A stretch of DNA of 64,000 nt from Torreya grandis (taxonomy: Eukaryota; Streptophyta; Pinopsida; Cupressales; Taxaceae), in assembly GCA_037957365.1 (NCBI GenBank), contig JARHVA010008358.1, positions 186,001 to 250,000 on the forward strand, given 5' to 3'. Positions 48,301-62,999 of the stretch are shown here, one piece after another. A program made the position numbers and the translations under genes. Each line of letters begins with the position of its first letter. Position 1 is the stretch's first letter. The notes under the pieces were generated by a model. The model did no database searches, was not told the DNA's origin, and worked only from the letters and a program-made list of their open reading frames with translations.

Positions 48301-48380
48301 TCCATTTAAATAAAACATATTTTTATGTTGAAAACCTAGCCATTTTTCGCTAAGACTTATGCCAAGCTAGTCATGGGAGA
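45367..48380. other. 3 kb without recognisable genes
   Basis: AT-rich sequence. It contains a short direct repeat (47080-47146 and 47230-47296) and a 55-bp phrase at 45951-46007 that recurs at 51596-51651. I see no domain in any frame. Confidence 0.4.
47080..47296. repeat. direct repeat, period about 150 bp
   Basis: The two copies share the TTACCCCA core, then TGGGTCAT and TTCACATTTT, in the same order and spacing. Confidence 0.6.
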
Positions 48381-48382
48381 CT

Positions 48383-51300
48383 ATGAGAGAGATTGACTTA
48401 GCACAAAGGAAAGAGAAGATGGAAGAATCTATGGAGAGGGAAGAGAGACTATGGATTGTGTACCCCATGAATAAGGGGGAAATAAGTGATATAAATTTTT
48501 TGAGGACTCACATAGTACAGGGAGGGAACATGATTAGTTTTCTAGAAGAAGTTTGTCACTCCACTAATGAAGAAATGGTGCACAGTGAGGAATCCATAGA
48601 AGGGGAGTCAATATTTGGTGAAGAATGTGAATTCACAAGGAAATTAGGTTGATGTGCAAGTGAGATTTATTTAAAATCTATGTTCACATGTAGTCAATGT
48701 CTTAGCACATCATATTTTTTTTGTGGTGTTTTATTTTAAAGTAACATAAGTCTAATAGAAAAATAAGGATAATTGTGGTGAAATGGGGGTTTTAGGAATG
48801 TTTCATCTAGAAATGAGCTAGCTACTACATAAGGGAGAACATAAAAAATAAATAGAGGAATAGGAAGAACTACCATGCGTATTGGTGTGCAGACATTAAT
48901 TTATGAGATGCCAATGAAGTTTTCAAAGTATCATGAAACTCAGGATGGATAGGATCACATCCTTAAGTGTGAAATATTTTGGCTTAAAAATTTGGTGATA
49001 TCACTAGAGAAAAAATCAACCCAATTTGTGATGACATTGATGGATCATACACATACCTAGTATAATGTTTTTGATCTAACATAAACTATAGTGGACTTAT
49101 ACCAACTTAAGACTATTTTATTGAGGTATGTTTACATACTTGAGTTTGAGTAGTAAAGTATTCCTTCTCTAAAATATATTAAATAAGGAATTGATGAGGG
49201 TGCATGCATGTATGATACACATTTTAAGACACTATTTTTGAAATTGTCTTATGATATACATCCACTACAAAACCAATGCATAATAGTTTGTTGGAGGGTT
49301 ATTGTTAAGTTCTAAAAATAGTTGGCCATGAAATCGATTATCAATGTGTGTGAAACATTGGATGAAAGAATTCATATGAATGTTATATGGAACTTTAATA
49401 TGGGAGTAAGTCCTTCCTTAAAGGCTCAAATATCAATTATGGCCAAACAAATCTAAACATTATTTAAAAATAATGTGTAAGAGTCACAATGAGGAATTCG
49501 GTGCACATATTGTAATATAGAAGGCCAACCAAAGAATATTTACACACACTTGAAGGTTAAGGTTGTTAATACTTATTTTGAAGTGTGTTTGGAGGGGAAA
49601 AACAAAGAATTATGTGCTAGTATAAAAATTAAAGATTGAGAAAAGTGACGAGGTGCAATATTTGTGGCACGCATACTCATGGCAGAATAAACTACCAGGA
49701 CATTGACGAGACTTGTGGTGAATAGAAATGAGGCTTTGACTAAATGTAGAAAAATAATTTTACATGGAATCAACAAGCTCAATAGAGAATAATTTATGGT
49801 GGTAGGAGTTTTGGTAAGTTTGGTGGTGAAAGAGGATGAAATAAGTTCGAAGGAACTTATTTCAAATTAAAATCACCATATCATTATCACAGGGAATGTA
49901 CTAAGTTCCCTACTTGTATGAAATGTACACAAGGGCACAAGGTGGAAGATTTGTTAAATATGTGACTGAACATCTTACAAAAGAACATGGTACTAAAGGG
50001 AGTTGGAAATATTTGCGTTGCACACAAAGATGTGAAATGGATAGTAAATGATGAAATGTAGAAGGGAAACATAGGCCCAAGGTTAACATCACAAAATATG
50101 GTGGTTTGGGCACGTAAAAAATGAAGATGTGAATTCCATAAAATTATTGGGATGTGCAAACCAAGATTAATGCTGTTTTAATATTCATATGTGTCTATAG
50201 ATAAAAGGTTGATGGATGATGCAAAGGATATTGTGCATATTCTTTAGTAAGTGCTTTACACAACCAAAGACATAAATGTGAGAATAAAATACAGTCACCA
50301 TCAAAAGAGTATCAATGATAAGGTATTGATTGAAATCATGGAAATTATGACCATGTTGAAGACACAAAGGGCATTTTCATTTTTTAAGGACCGATTGAGG
50401 ATGAGTATAGGGGATGCGTAGATGCAAGACCCTATAACAATGAAAGAAGTTCAGATAACTATAAATGTGTAGTATGATCACTAGTTAATGTTAGATGATT
50501 ATGTGAATGACAAGGAGATTTGTAATACACTGAATGATATAGGTGAACAATTAAACATCTTGACACAAGATGCATGGAAGATGATGGTTAATTATAGGAT
50601 AAAAATTTGACTAATGCATTGTTTATGGTTTATAATTAAATTTTGAGGCCATAGGGAGTCTTAAAGAATGTTGATTTGACCATCATGGGAGTACAATTTA
50701 AGGCTAACATCAAGGTGATTCATTACAAATAATAAGATAATAACCTAAATTTAATAGGAAGGCCATAATGTTATGAGAACAAATTGGATATTTGCTTCAA
50801 ACAACACTACGTGAGCTTTGAATATTGGACAGAAAGGGTGAAAATACCTTTAGATAAAATCCATAGGCCATCCTATTTGGAAAGGGTAGATACTAAGGAA
50901 GAGATAAATCATATCTATGATATTACCACCTAAGGTAAAGAATACTTAGACCCAAGGGATGATGTAGTACTAATTTTTAAGAGTGTCACATATATTTATG
51001 ATACAACTAGTCTTGTATGCATAAAATGGGTACAAGAATAATATGAAGTGAATGGGAGAACATTCTCACATGTGAAGTCATGGGTGTGATCCTTATAAAA
51101 CATGGTTTATTTAAGTGTAGATATAAGAGGAATAGGTTAAGAGTGGCTAAGAAAATTATAAAGAATGGGTTCAAAAGGTGACTCAAGCACCAAAGAGGTG
51201 TTGATATTGAACAAGGTGAGATTGGGGAAACTATCTCAACATGATGGAAAAACTTATAAAAATACATATGTGCAAGACCTGGAAGCATGCTTTTGAAAAT

Positions 51301-51480
51301 AATTGGATTGGATTGTAGTGTTTGTATACATGTTACAAAATAATCATACATGATGGTGGGAAATATGTTGACCTTATCCACTAAGCTAGATGATGTGAAA
51401 AGAAGCTTTCTACATGTAGTTTGGGCACCAAAAAGAGGAAAAATTAGTGCTAATGTTATTGGGGGAGGATAACCCAAAAA
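48383..51480 (+). pseudogene. Ty3/gypsy gag-protease remnant 2
   Basis: It opens with an acidic frame at 48383-48652. Three zinc-knuckle-like stretches follow: CTYCNIEGQPKNIY (about 49502), CNICGTHTHG (about 49654) and CTKFPTCMKCTQGHKVED (about 49896). A retropepsin-like region comes next. NDIGEQLNILTQDAW (about 50520) corresponds to the 'N..GE..NVLP...W' pattern of gypsy proteases, and INHIYDITT followed after a stop by GKEYLDPRDD (about 50905-50965) fits the linker after protease. RT does not follow. Frames are broken by stops and shifts. The protein past 51000 is unrecognised. Confidence 0.55.
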
Positions 51481-54400
51481 ACACTTCAATAAATGTGATA
51501 AATAATAGAAAAATTAAGTGAAACTTCTTCCACTAACTTTATGGGTACATACATTTTGTACACACTTTATATTTTTCATCTTCATCACTTCAATAATGAT
51601 TTATCTTACAAGACTTGCTAGCACATCAATCATCCTGAGTGTATGTCCTAATGGTGAACTGAGAAAGGGGTAGGGTTAGTGTTTTAACTTGGATTTTAAC
51701 CCCTTGAGGAGATACCTATCTCTCCTCATCCAAGTGGCACAATAGATACATCTCTCTTGCTGTGGGTAACAATTTGTTGAGATGAATCTCTAAAAGGGCT
51801 AGTTCTTTTGATGCATTCTTTGAAGTACTTATTGCCTATAAATTTTGGATGAAAGGGTTGAGACAATAAATAAGAAAGATATAAAAGGTGATGAAATAAT
51901 ATTATATTTAATCTTATGAACTGAAATTATACTACTTAGAGCTAAACAAGGCTTCTTTCACACAAAACTCATAATTCAAATTGCATTGTCACATCAATGT
52001 TTCATAAGCTAGGTTCAAGAAGGTATTTGATACTTAGGAGAGCAATGGATGAATCATTGAGAGAATAAAATTATATATCACTTATAATACATTCCAAAAC
52101 TTTAAAATAACACTAATAAATCCCTATAACAATCACTCTTCTGCATATTTGGTGAACAATCGAGGATAACATGTTAGAAAAGATCATCTTCCACTAGACA
52201 AGGCCAACAAGATTGCAATGACACCCAATTGTACATAATTTAAGTAGGAAAAATAAAATTTATATTTCTTCAAGAGTAATTCAAGTAAAATTTGGATAGG
52301 GTTTCACCATCAACCAATGGAGGCTCCTAAAAAGAGCCAAAAGAGTCAATATTTATAGCTTTTGAGAGAAGAGCAAGACAAGGAAAGTACAAAGGTCACT
52401 TGGACACTTGTTAATATAATAAAATATGTTAAAATTACCTGATAAAGAGATATGGGATGAAACATGCAATTTTAGGAGGTAAAAATGTCCATATAAGTCA
52501 TAGACTTCATGAAAAGTGGCAAGAAACTCATCATTCTAGCTCAGAAAACTACCTTCATCATTTGGACTTGTTTCAACATCCCACTATTGACTAGGGATAG
52601 GTATGATGATTTTAATAAGAGGTAAGGAATTTAGGAATGAAATTACATGCATTGGTTACATTCCTCCTCATCTTAAAACTCCTAAAAGGTAGTCATCACT
52701 ATTTGTAGTTTAAAAAAACTCCATTTTCAGTCAGCTCTCACACTTGGCCTCAAAAATGCCTTTAGTTTTCTATGAAAATACATGGGATGGAATTAATGAA
52801 ACTTTTAAAGTATATCAATGACCTTAGAATTCTTAGGTACACCCTTTTTTAAAAAAGGCTCACACTTAGAGTTTTCATCCTTCTCACCCGTATGTCTAGT
52901 ATGCCAATTTTGAAAGGCTGAAAGGAAGGCAATTTTTTGATCACTTATAATATTTTTAGAGGAATTAAATGAATATTAGGGGTTATATAAAGTCTATATA
53001 TTTCCTCAAAACTTGATCTCATCCTTTGAAACCTTATATAACCTACAAAACACAAAAATTGGTCAAAAATACCCTATTTTGCATGCTATCCCTACAATTT
53101 CATAAATATCACTTTTATGGGAGATATAATGAGAGAGTAATATTAATATATAATATATTTTATTACCAAAATATCTCATTTTTATAGCTCATAAATCTTT
53201 TTTTCTCCATCAGGTCCTAGTTGAGGGTTTAGTAGGTTATTGAGTAGTTTCTGGTCTTAAGCTTGGTTCATAAAGTTCTGACATTGAAGTGGCCTCAAAA
53301 TTCCACAAAAATAATTACAAGGTACCCTAATACCTATCTTAATCAATTTGGGTCCCATGAAAAACCTTGGAAAATATCTGAGCATTTGAACACACCTCTT
53401 CGAGCTTGATTCTACTCCTTCATGTTTGAGCTTGTTCTAGGATATAAATGGATTTATATTGTGTTTTTATACAATATATGTGTTAAATAATGTGTATATA
53501 TACCTACATATCCTAAATTAACCATCTAGATAATCCAACAAAGGATAGGAGTGAAGATGTACTACCATTTGGCACTAGGCCTTCCCAAAGCCTAATAGGT
53601 CTAATAGGCACCCTACTAGGTTTGATTGATAGGAGTGATATATTGTAATTATGTTGGTATATTATGCATATTAACACATAATTTTAACTTACCAAGGCAC
53701 TACATAGTCATAAAATCACCCTACTTCATCCTTTTTTCTCATTTGTCAACTAGGCCTAGTGAAAACCTGCCTCTTTGGACTGTGTACATGAGCAATTGAT
53801 CACCCTAAGGATTTTGAGATTGATATAATAATTCCATGGAATAAATTTAAATTAAATACACATTATCATATGTTTCCATGAGGTTCCAAAATCTCCATGA
53901 CAAATTTTTTTCTCAATTTGCCCTCATTAGCTTACTTTGCCAAAGTTTGATTTTCCTAGACTAGCTGACCTCTAAGATAAAATAGAGAGGTATATCCCTC
54001 ATAACCATGGAAAATATAATATTTTATGAGTTTTATTAGGTTATAATGAGGCTCTGTACCAAATTTATTTGATTTATTCCATGTATTGGGTGCCTAACCT
54101 TCTCCAAATGCCAAAAAAAGGCCTCAAAATCCCTATTTTCCTGCATTTTTCTTCAAATCCACCTAAGAGTCAATATTCAAAGATAAAACCATGATTATAT
54201 GCCTCTTAAGTTTTTAATCCTATATACATGCTCATGTATCTTTTATTTCATCCAAAAACACTTTTTCCTTTGGATTTTCCATACTTGCCTATTGAGTAAC
54301 ATGGTTTCTTGAAGCAACTGTACGAATTGATGGATTTTGACCAAGTAAGAAAGGTGGATGATAAAATTGGTAGGATGTTGGGATTATGTTAACACTATAT

Positions 54401-57300
54401 GAATATCATGAACCAATTTTAATTTGTTGAAACCTCCCTTTATTCCATAAACAAGTTCCTATCTTCACTTGACTTGCTAGGTTGCACACTGTTGTAGGTG
54501 TGAACAGGGGTCTGTGGACCTTGTAGGTGCCCTGTTTCTCCTCTTTTTGTAACTCATGACATCATAGAAATTTCCGATGAGATTTTAAATTTCCTGAGAT
54601 ATCATCCAAATTCCTCTTTTGGGGCCTAAAACGCATTTCTATTCCAAAATGGGTACCCTACTTTACCTTGGTTGAAACCCCTATTTTTCAGGCTTGCATG
54701 TAGGTTTCTTGTGCTTGATTGAGGTTATTAGTGATGAAAACACCATTTTTATTTCACATTGAAAACCTAAACCATTATTTATCACTTTTACTCACCCTAG
54801 GCTACCAAAATAACACCATAACTCATGCGTATACCAGTATTTGTATCAACTCACTTGTCTGACCTATAGGTGTGTATTTGACCTCTTGGGCTTAGAAGAT
54901 GATAATGAAAAGGGTTATCCATGAACTAATGATAGAAATTTGATAGTCACCAAGTAATATATTCACTTGAAATGCGTCTATATTTGAAACCTTTACTCTC
55001 CAAACTTTATTTCTTGGTAACTAGGATACCCCTACTATAGGTCAACATCTACACATTGTACAGACTAGGGAATGTCCATAAAAGGCAAATAAAAATCCAT
55101 CTATTCCTTTGAATATATTTTAGGTAATGAGTGTCTTTTTAAACATTTTAAACCAATACCAAATTTTTTATGACCTAGGATGGTCAATCTAGAACATAAG
55201 GTCACTTTTGGGTTTAGGCTTGTAGATATCTATACTTGAATTCAGTGGTTTTGTAGGCAACTTAAGGCCTCTTACTGACCAATATCCATTAGTTCTATGT
55301 CCCCAATATTTTTAAAGGTCATAAAAATATGTAGGGGATATAAAAACACACTATTAGGCTACTTGTAAACCATTTTCTACCTTATCATATGTTAATCACC
55401 AAAACCCACGTAACCTTTATTTTACCTTTTTAGGGACAAAGGGTTTGAAACTGTCCCTAAGTTCTTTGACATGGTTATACACTTCCTTTGCTCCGTAAAG
55501 ATTTATATGGGTCTATCAAAGCTTCTTTATCATGCCACAACCTTAGGTAGGTGTTTAGTTGCTTATTTATTTCCATGAAAACACTTTAGCACCCTGCTCA
55601 ACCACCTGTAGGTGAATGCTTTGGTATCCAATAGTGAGCTAGGTATGAGCAAGATGATATATCCCATGAATGTGGATTTTGTATGCTTAAATTATGCATG
55701 TTAATACACATTTATCAATGCTAAGAGGTTGGAAAACCTATTTTGTCCTTTTACACCTCAGTATGACATCAACAAGATCCTATAGGTGTGCATTAGGATG
55801 TCTTATGCAGGCAAGACATAGAGTTGGTTAAGGATATGTTAGGGAATATATTTCAAAACCACTCAAATGAATTGGTCAACCTTAAAATACATGATATTCA
55901 TCAAGAAACACCTGTAACCAGCTTCAACATATTCCCAACATGGAAAACACCTGCATATACATTGAATACAACAGACATGGGCATCTCATGACTAAGGTAG
56001 CATGGTGGATGAGCTTGTGACTATAATTGCACCTTTTCCTAGCATCTAGATGAACTATCTACAACTCTTGATGGCTTGGTCAAATAGAATAACATGATTA
56101 AAACTCCATGGGCAAGTTGAATAAGCTCATATAGGTGATTGCAAGTGAAGTTGGGTAGAGAGTTGGCATTGGAGGAAGATAAGCTTACAAACAACCCAAG
56201 GGATGACATGGTGAAACTAAAACATGGAATAAGATGGTAACATGACCCAATATATTGTGTAACACCATTTACCATCTATTTAAGACCCCTATAGGAGAAC
56301 ACACTTAGCAAACAAGTAGCACTTCAGTTAAAATTACACATGGTGACACCCTCTTACAAAGTGAGTTAGATTGCCCATTAAACCACCATGAAAGATGAAA
56401 ATTACAATGGAGACCATTTTGGAAATAATTTAAAATAATTTGGATCCCACCTTAGCAATTTTTTTGTATGAAATTTCTTAGATTAAAGCAAAACCTATAG
56501 GGTGCATGAAATAGCTAGTAAAAGAGCACAGTCAACTTGTTCGCAATGATTCATAAATAAAACTTGATAAATATATTAAATATTTCCATAAAAATTAAGG
56601 TATATAAGTATACTATCATATACCAAAATTATTTGTCTTGAAATCGTATGAGTTGTTCGTACCAAGCTAAAACTTGCAGGTCACTTTTGCTTGCCAAGAA
56701 AGGTGAAAAGGAGTAGAACGGTTTTGTCATGAGAATGATACTTAAAGATCATTTAAAATGTGGATATAAGCATGGGGAAGTTTAAGAGTCACATTTAAAC
56801 CTTTTCCAAGTGGTACACTTCCTAAAGAGGCTGTACAAGTGCCATTCTCATCTCTTTTCACTATAAAACTACCTTTTCTTCTGTATAACCTACCAGATTT
56901 CAATTTTTTCAGTTAATTAAGACTTTTATGGACACATGGGGAATTATATCATATTTTTTAACCTTCACACTTCCCCAAAAACTTGTATAAAGTATTAAAT
57001 GCACCTTTTTGACCCCTAAAATGACTCAAAAGGACATGTTGGCTAATGAAATTCATGACCAAGGCTAATATATCATTGAATAAAATTAAATTACCTATGA
57101 AACACCTCATGAAAAGATATTATTCTCCCTAAAACATCTATAAAACCAATTTTTTACTTAGGGGTGCCCCAATTTAACCTAAAAGTCAAATTTGGTCAAC
57201 AATTAGTTCATTGGACTTTATGAGATATATTCACATGATATATTATAATAATTATATATTCCTTCATGAAATATTCATACCCCCTATGACATCTCCCTGA
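51481..57300. other. about 5.8 kb without recognisable genes
   Basis: I find no conserved domain on either strand. The text is unusually uniform, rich in CCTAAAA- and TTTGGGG-like words, and could be an LTR or untranslated part of a large retroelement. A TATA-like TATTTATAG lies near 52350, just after AGGCTCCTAAAAAGAGCC, a 7-bp inverted repeat. No LTR pair or target duplication could be fixed. Confidence 0.35.
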
Positions 57301-57404
57301 AATCTTGAAACCTTGAAAGAATGCCCATAAGGCGGGATAAAACTATGTATGTTAGAGAATAAAGTTGTGTATGCCTTCATGAACAAGGACTAATAGAACC
57401 TATC

Positions 57405-60400
57405 ATGATTAAATCCAATGAAGTTTTCCATGGTATAGGATTTATCCCAATTAATATAAGCATAACACTTCTACAAAATGACTCTTCTAGTGAGTCTGAG
57501 GCAAGCTCTACAGACATTGAAATGGGTTCCATCTATATCTACTTTGAAGAACTATCCATGACTAAATTATTCCATGAAATCATTAGTTTAACACTTGACC
57601 TAACATATTCAAATATAATCTAGTGGGACTAAAAATCAACACCTATGCTTGATCACTTTCAAAATGATGAAGCAATATCTAAATTCTTGAGAACAAAAGA
57701 CCATATTCTGGTAGGTGATAATAAGAAGGGTTTCCCCATCTAGCTAGATGATTTTGCATATTTTAGGGAACTATTATCATATCATCAAATCTGTAAAAAA
57801 CATCACAAGAATAAGACATTGAGGATGAAATTAACCTTCCTCCACCACCATCAAATATCAAGAATAATTGACTCTTTTAGTTGAAGAAACTATCACGGTT
57901 AACATTGGGACATAGGAAAATCCAAAGATAGTCAAACTTGCCACATCATTAACTTAATAAGTATAATAAACTTTCAACATTTTTATTAAATAATTCTCTA
58001 ATGTGTTTGCATGGTCTTATGGAGACATGCTAAGGTTTTATCCTTGACTTATGATGCATCATATTGTGGTTCATCTAGATGTAAAACCTATAAAGTAGAA
58101 ACTTCAAATTTTCACTCTTAGTGAAGGAGGAACTAAAAACACAATTAGAGGTTGGCTTCATCCATCCCATATATTACTCAAATTGGATATCTAATGTTGT
58201 GCCATACCAAGAAACCAATCAAAATTAGGGTATGCACAAACTTCAAGAATATAAATAAGGCATGCCCTCAAGATGAATTTACATTTCCAAACATAGACAT
58301 GATTGTGGACTCCACCCTTGGTCATGATATGTTGCCTTTAATTGGTGGTTTTTTGGGTTATAACCAAATCAAAATAACTTCTGAGGACTGACACAAGACA
58401 ACATTTACAACACCTTGGGGAAATTTTTTCTTTCAAGTCATGCCCTTTGGTATCCAGATTGTTGGAGCCACATAGTAGAGAGAAATGATAGTTATCTTCC
58501 ATGATATGCTTCATGGCATCATGGAAAACTATGTTGATGGCATTCTTACTAGATCCAAATCTATATCAGAGCATATTAAGATACTTTGCATAATTTTTGA
58601 CAAAATGAGAGAGTAAAAGCTTTGTTTGAATCCAAATAAGTGTCTCTTTAGGGTTACATCAGGGAGGTTATTGGGATTCATAGTTTCACATCATAGAATA
58701 AAAGTTGATAATTCCAAATTTTTAGCTATCATGAATATGCCTCCACCTAAAAATCTCAAGCAACTCCATAGTTTGCATGGTAAAATTTAGGTAATCTAAT
58801 GGTTCATATCATAACTTATATAAAGTTGTCATCCATTTACATTCTTGCTTAAGAAAGACACTCCATTCACTTAGAATTAAGATTGTAATAGGGTATTTTA
58901 ATCTTAAACAATATATTTCTACTCCACCAGTCTTAATGCCACCTACTACAGGCCAATTTTACCTTTTGTATATATTCGATATACAATATGCATTGGGGAC
59001 ATTATTAGCACAACATGATGAAAGTGGACTAGAATGCGAATTTTATTACCTAAGCATAACTTTGGTGTTATATGAGCTTAATTACTCTTCCATGGAAAAA
59101 GCATGTCTCATGGTTATTTTTGCTTCACAAAAACTTTGCCATTACATGATCAATAATCAAACAAAAATCATTGCCAAAGTTGACCCTCCTAAATATCTCT
59201 TATCCAAAATAACTTTAACATATATATTGGAAAGTGGGTCATGATTATTAGTGAGTTTGATCTTGATTATGTAAATAAAAAAGAAATGAATGGACAAGTA
59301 CTAGTATATGCATGAGTAGAGGCTCCTCTAGAAGATCACACATCTCTTGTCATAGATTTTCTAGATGAAGCAATTATGTCAATCGATGAATCCCTAGTCT
59401 AGTAATTATATTTTGATGGCTCTTTTACCAATCATGGTTTTAGGGGAAGTATCTTACTGGTTACTCATAATGGGGTCTTAATTCCAAAAGCATTCCATAT
59501 TGAATTTCCTTGTAAAAACAACATATTAGAATATGAATCCCTTATAACTGGTCTAAAACATACAATATAATGGGGTATCCAAAAGCTTCTTGTATTTGAT
59601 TATTCAAAACTCATCATAAATCAAGTCACTAATGAATTTTAATCTCATGATGACAAACTAATCCCATATAAGAGGATGGTCGATATCTTCAAGTTGTGCT
59701 CTACATCTATACAATTTGAACAAGTGCCAAGGGCTAACTACAAAGCAACAGATGCCATGGTCACATTTGGTTCATTGTTGGACTCCAAACTAAGCATAGT
59801 CAATTTCTTGTGGAATATTTGAAAATAGAAACTTATTATACTCTAGATTTTGAGATGGTTTGTGATGTGGTTGGTGCCACTTCTCGTTGGTATAAAAAAA
59901 TATATGAATACCTCTGTGGCAACACCATTTCATTCAATTTAACTCATAACTAACATAAATATTTTATCCAATGAACATGCCGTTATAATATCCTTAGTAA
60001 AATCATATGTCAAAGAAGTTATGAAGGAACCTTATTACGGTGCTTAAATTCTGAAGAGTCTACCTTGTCCATTAGATAATTTCATGAAGGAATTTACGGT
60101 GCTCATTCTAGTTGTATAGTCCTCACTAAGAAACTCTTATGTGTAGGTTATTATTGGCCTACAATGGAATATGATTCTTGTGCTTATGTTAAAAAATGTG
60201 TGCCTTGACAAAAGCATGGTGATCTTATACATAGTCCTTCACAATATTTACAACCCATCATTACACCTTAGCCATGTTTGACATGGGGTTTAGACCTCAT
60301 TGGTAAAATCAATTCTAATTATTCAAATGACCACAAGCATATTATTACTGCCACTGAATACTTTACCAAATGAGTTGAATCTATGCCCTTAACATATGTC

Positions 60401-61137
60401 ACTAGCAAACTGATTTCCAAGTTTGTCTTCAACCATATTATCTACCATTTTAAAATCCCATCCACTATCATCTCTGATAATGAAAAATCATTCAAAAATA
60501 AAGACATCAAGGCTGTTTGCATTACTTACCATATTAAACACAAGTGGTCCATTCCTTACTACCCGTAAGGTAAAAACCAAATAAAGACAAAAAATAAAAA
60601 CATCCTCAAAATTCTTAAATGAGTTGTCAATGCTTTTAGTCATGATTGGCATACAAAACTTTATCCCACCTTATGGGCATACCACACAAGCATACACACA
60701 TGCAACCCCATACTCCCTTGTCTATGGAAGCGAGTCCATCTCACTTATTGAAGTCGAGATTCCATCCTTATGCATGCATTTAAAAAATATAATTGATGAC
60801 AAATCTTACTGCATTTTGTGCCTAAGTGAACTTGACCTCCTTGATGAGAAACACCTTAATTCCTTAAAACAGTTACAAGTATACCAAAATTACCTTCATC
60901 GTAGATATAATAAGAGGATTAAAGCTATGGAACTCAAAATTGATGATCTTGCTTTTAAAGAAAATCAATAGAATAACAATAAAACACATGAAAAAAAATG
61001 AAAATTTGAACCAAATTGGTTGGGCACATACATAATCATTGCAAAATATAGATATGGAGCTTACAAGTTGGCTACGAAAGATGGAGAGGAGATTGAGGAA
61101 ACTATGAACATCATGCACCTCAAACAATTTTATGCCT
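57405..61137 (+). pseudogene. Tat-like Ty3/gypsy pol remnant (RT, RNase H, second RNase H, integrase)
   Basis: An acidic frame (57405-57623) leads to a pre-RT segment with FSNVFAWSYGDM near 57990. RT at about 58150-58780 reads VCTNFKNINKACPQDEF, GFLGYNQIKI, FQVMPFGI and YVDGILT; the second catalytic Asp of YVDD is Gly. RNase H follows at 58936-59244 (YYLSITLVLYELNYSSMEKA). A second, archaeal-type RNase H at about 59400-59790 (YFDGSFTNHGF, FPCKNNILEYESLITGL) is the hallmark of Tat/Ogre elements. Integrase spans about 59970-61130, with CAYVKKCVP for the zinc region, WGLDLIGK and IISDNEKSF for two catalytic Asp positions, and a C-terminus ending MNIMHLKQFY. Dozens of stops and several shifts make it inert. 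No LTR could be delimited. Confidence 0.85.
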
Positions 61138-62548
61138 AATTTATTCTAGTGATATTATATATATCCTAAGTGTCAAAAAAATTTAAAAAAATAAAAAAAA
61201 AGTCAAGAAAAATAGAGAAAAATAGTACATCCAAAACTGAAAACCAATTTACTAGCACATTGGGCAAGTACCATGGTGAAAATCAATGTTTGTCACCATG
61301 CGTAATATATTGTCTATATACACCCTAGTTACTTGGGGCATCCCATTGCATTCATCATTTGTATATTTCCATTTAGTCACTTATTCCACCATCCACCCAT
61401 GACATGTTAGCTTAGGGTTTGACCCTTTCACTTATGTAACCGTGTCCTTGCTCATGCTTAGGAGAATATCTTGTATGTGACCAATATTAACATTTACATA
61501 TCCATATCTCAACACACGTTTATCTATACATCCCAACACATTAAACTTAAACTATTCAAAATATATCATACACCTATCTTTCAACAAGATCATCATTCAC
61601 TTTCTCATATTCTTGGGAGGGAAATCACTCATCAACTTATCTACACTTTACACTACATCACTTTTTCATCCATTCCCATATTGGGAGAACTAAATATAAT
61701 TTGAGACATGGGTTATCTAGGGTCATCTCGATCACCACCACCCCCATAATCCCATCATATCAAATGTGGCTTCACTTTTTCACATCACCATCCAAACTAC
61801 TATGGTTTTCTTAGGAATTCCTTGTTAAATGCTTATGGATATCGACTACCAAATGTTCAACTCTAGCCTAGGATGTTCACAAAGTCATTTGCTTAAGTTT
61901 ACATGTCATTTTGATTCATTTTCTTTCTTAATTATTTTTTTTGTCATTTTATTACTTTTGTGCATTTTGTCATTTACTAGCTTCATCATTTTATTATCAC
62001 TTGTGAGTACATTTATTTTGTGATACTTTTCCTTGTTTGTCATAGTTTTTATTGTTACAAACATTGTTGTTTTTTTGAGTCAAGATCATTTTATGTATTG
62101 CAAAAGGTGTGATTATGATCTTCCATATCATGACGCCTTGCAAAAATGAATCTTTTAGTCCATATGCATACGAAATAATAGTCATTATGATTATTTCATA
62201 TCATTGGTGTATATTATTTTATACTAAATTAAACAAAGGTTGCTCAAACTCTTACTCAGTTATTAATTTTGGAATTATTATTGGAAATCTAAAGTAAATC
62301 AAATCAATAAAGGCAGTTAACTAAACAATCCATACATACAAACATTTTTTCATTTCATTTTATACCATAATAAAATCTAAAAGGATTAACATGTGCTATA
62401 ATATATCAAAAATAGGAAGAACAATAGTTATACCAAATCATATCTACCCATCTAACCATCTACCATTTATGTAAAATTAAACACATCCATAATGTTAAAA
62501 CATATCCATTCACATATCCATAACACAATTCTAAAGCCAAAAATGAAT
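61138..62548. other. AT-rich sequence after integrase, nothing recognised
   Basis: It probably includes the 3' untranslated region of the Tat-like element, with A-rich and T-rich tracts. There is no clear polypurine tract or LTR start and no gene. Confidence 0.4.
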
Positions 62549-62570
62549 CATATATATATATATATATAAT
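62549..62570. repeat. short (AT)n microsatellite
   Basis: About 20 bp of AT dinucleotides. Confidence 0.9.
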
Positions 62571-62599
62571 GTGCCAAAGTACATCAATACAATGATACA

Positions 62600-62965
62600 T
62601 CACAAAAATATGTATACATTGATGCATCATATACATCATCTCATGTCTCTCCCTATCCCTCAAATGGAGCATCTATCACTAGACTCAACTCATATTGCCA
62701 TGGTGTAATCCTATTAGGACCCATGACACACTGTGATGTATGTCCTATAAATATCTTAGACTCCACTGGCTACACTAATCTCCCTGATGTTGACCTCCTC
62801 ATTAAATACTCTATAAAAGAAGGTGCTCATTGTGACTATGGTACTGCCTCCTCATACAATATCTTATAGTAGGTCTCCTACTCCATAGTCCTCATGAACT
62901 TATCCAAAGTCTCCAAATGTCCAAGTCCTATTAATATCTCTATAGCCTCTACCAACCAATCCATG

Positions 62966-62999
<34 letters not shown>

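Noticed and set aside
51007..51489. 160-codon - strand open frame
   Set aside because: It is the longest frame in a region whose + strand carries gag-protease text. No family resemblance was seen, and it is likely an antisense shadow.
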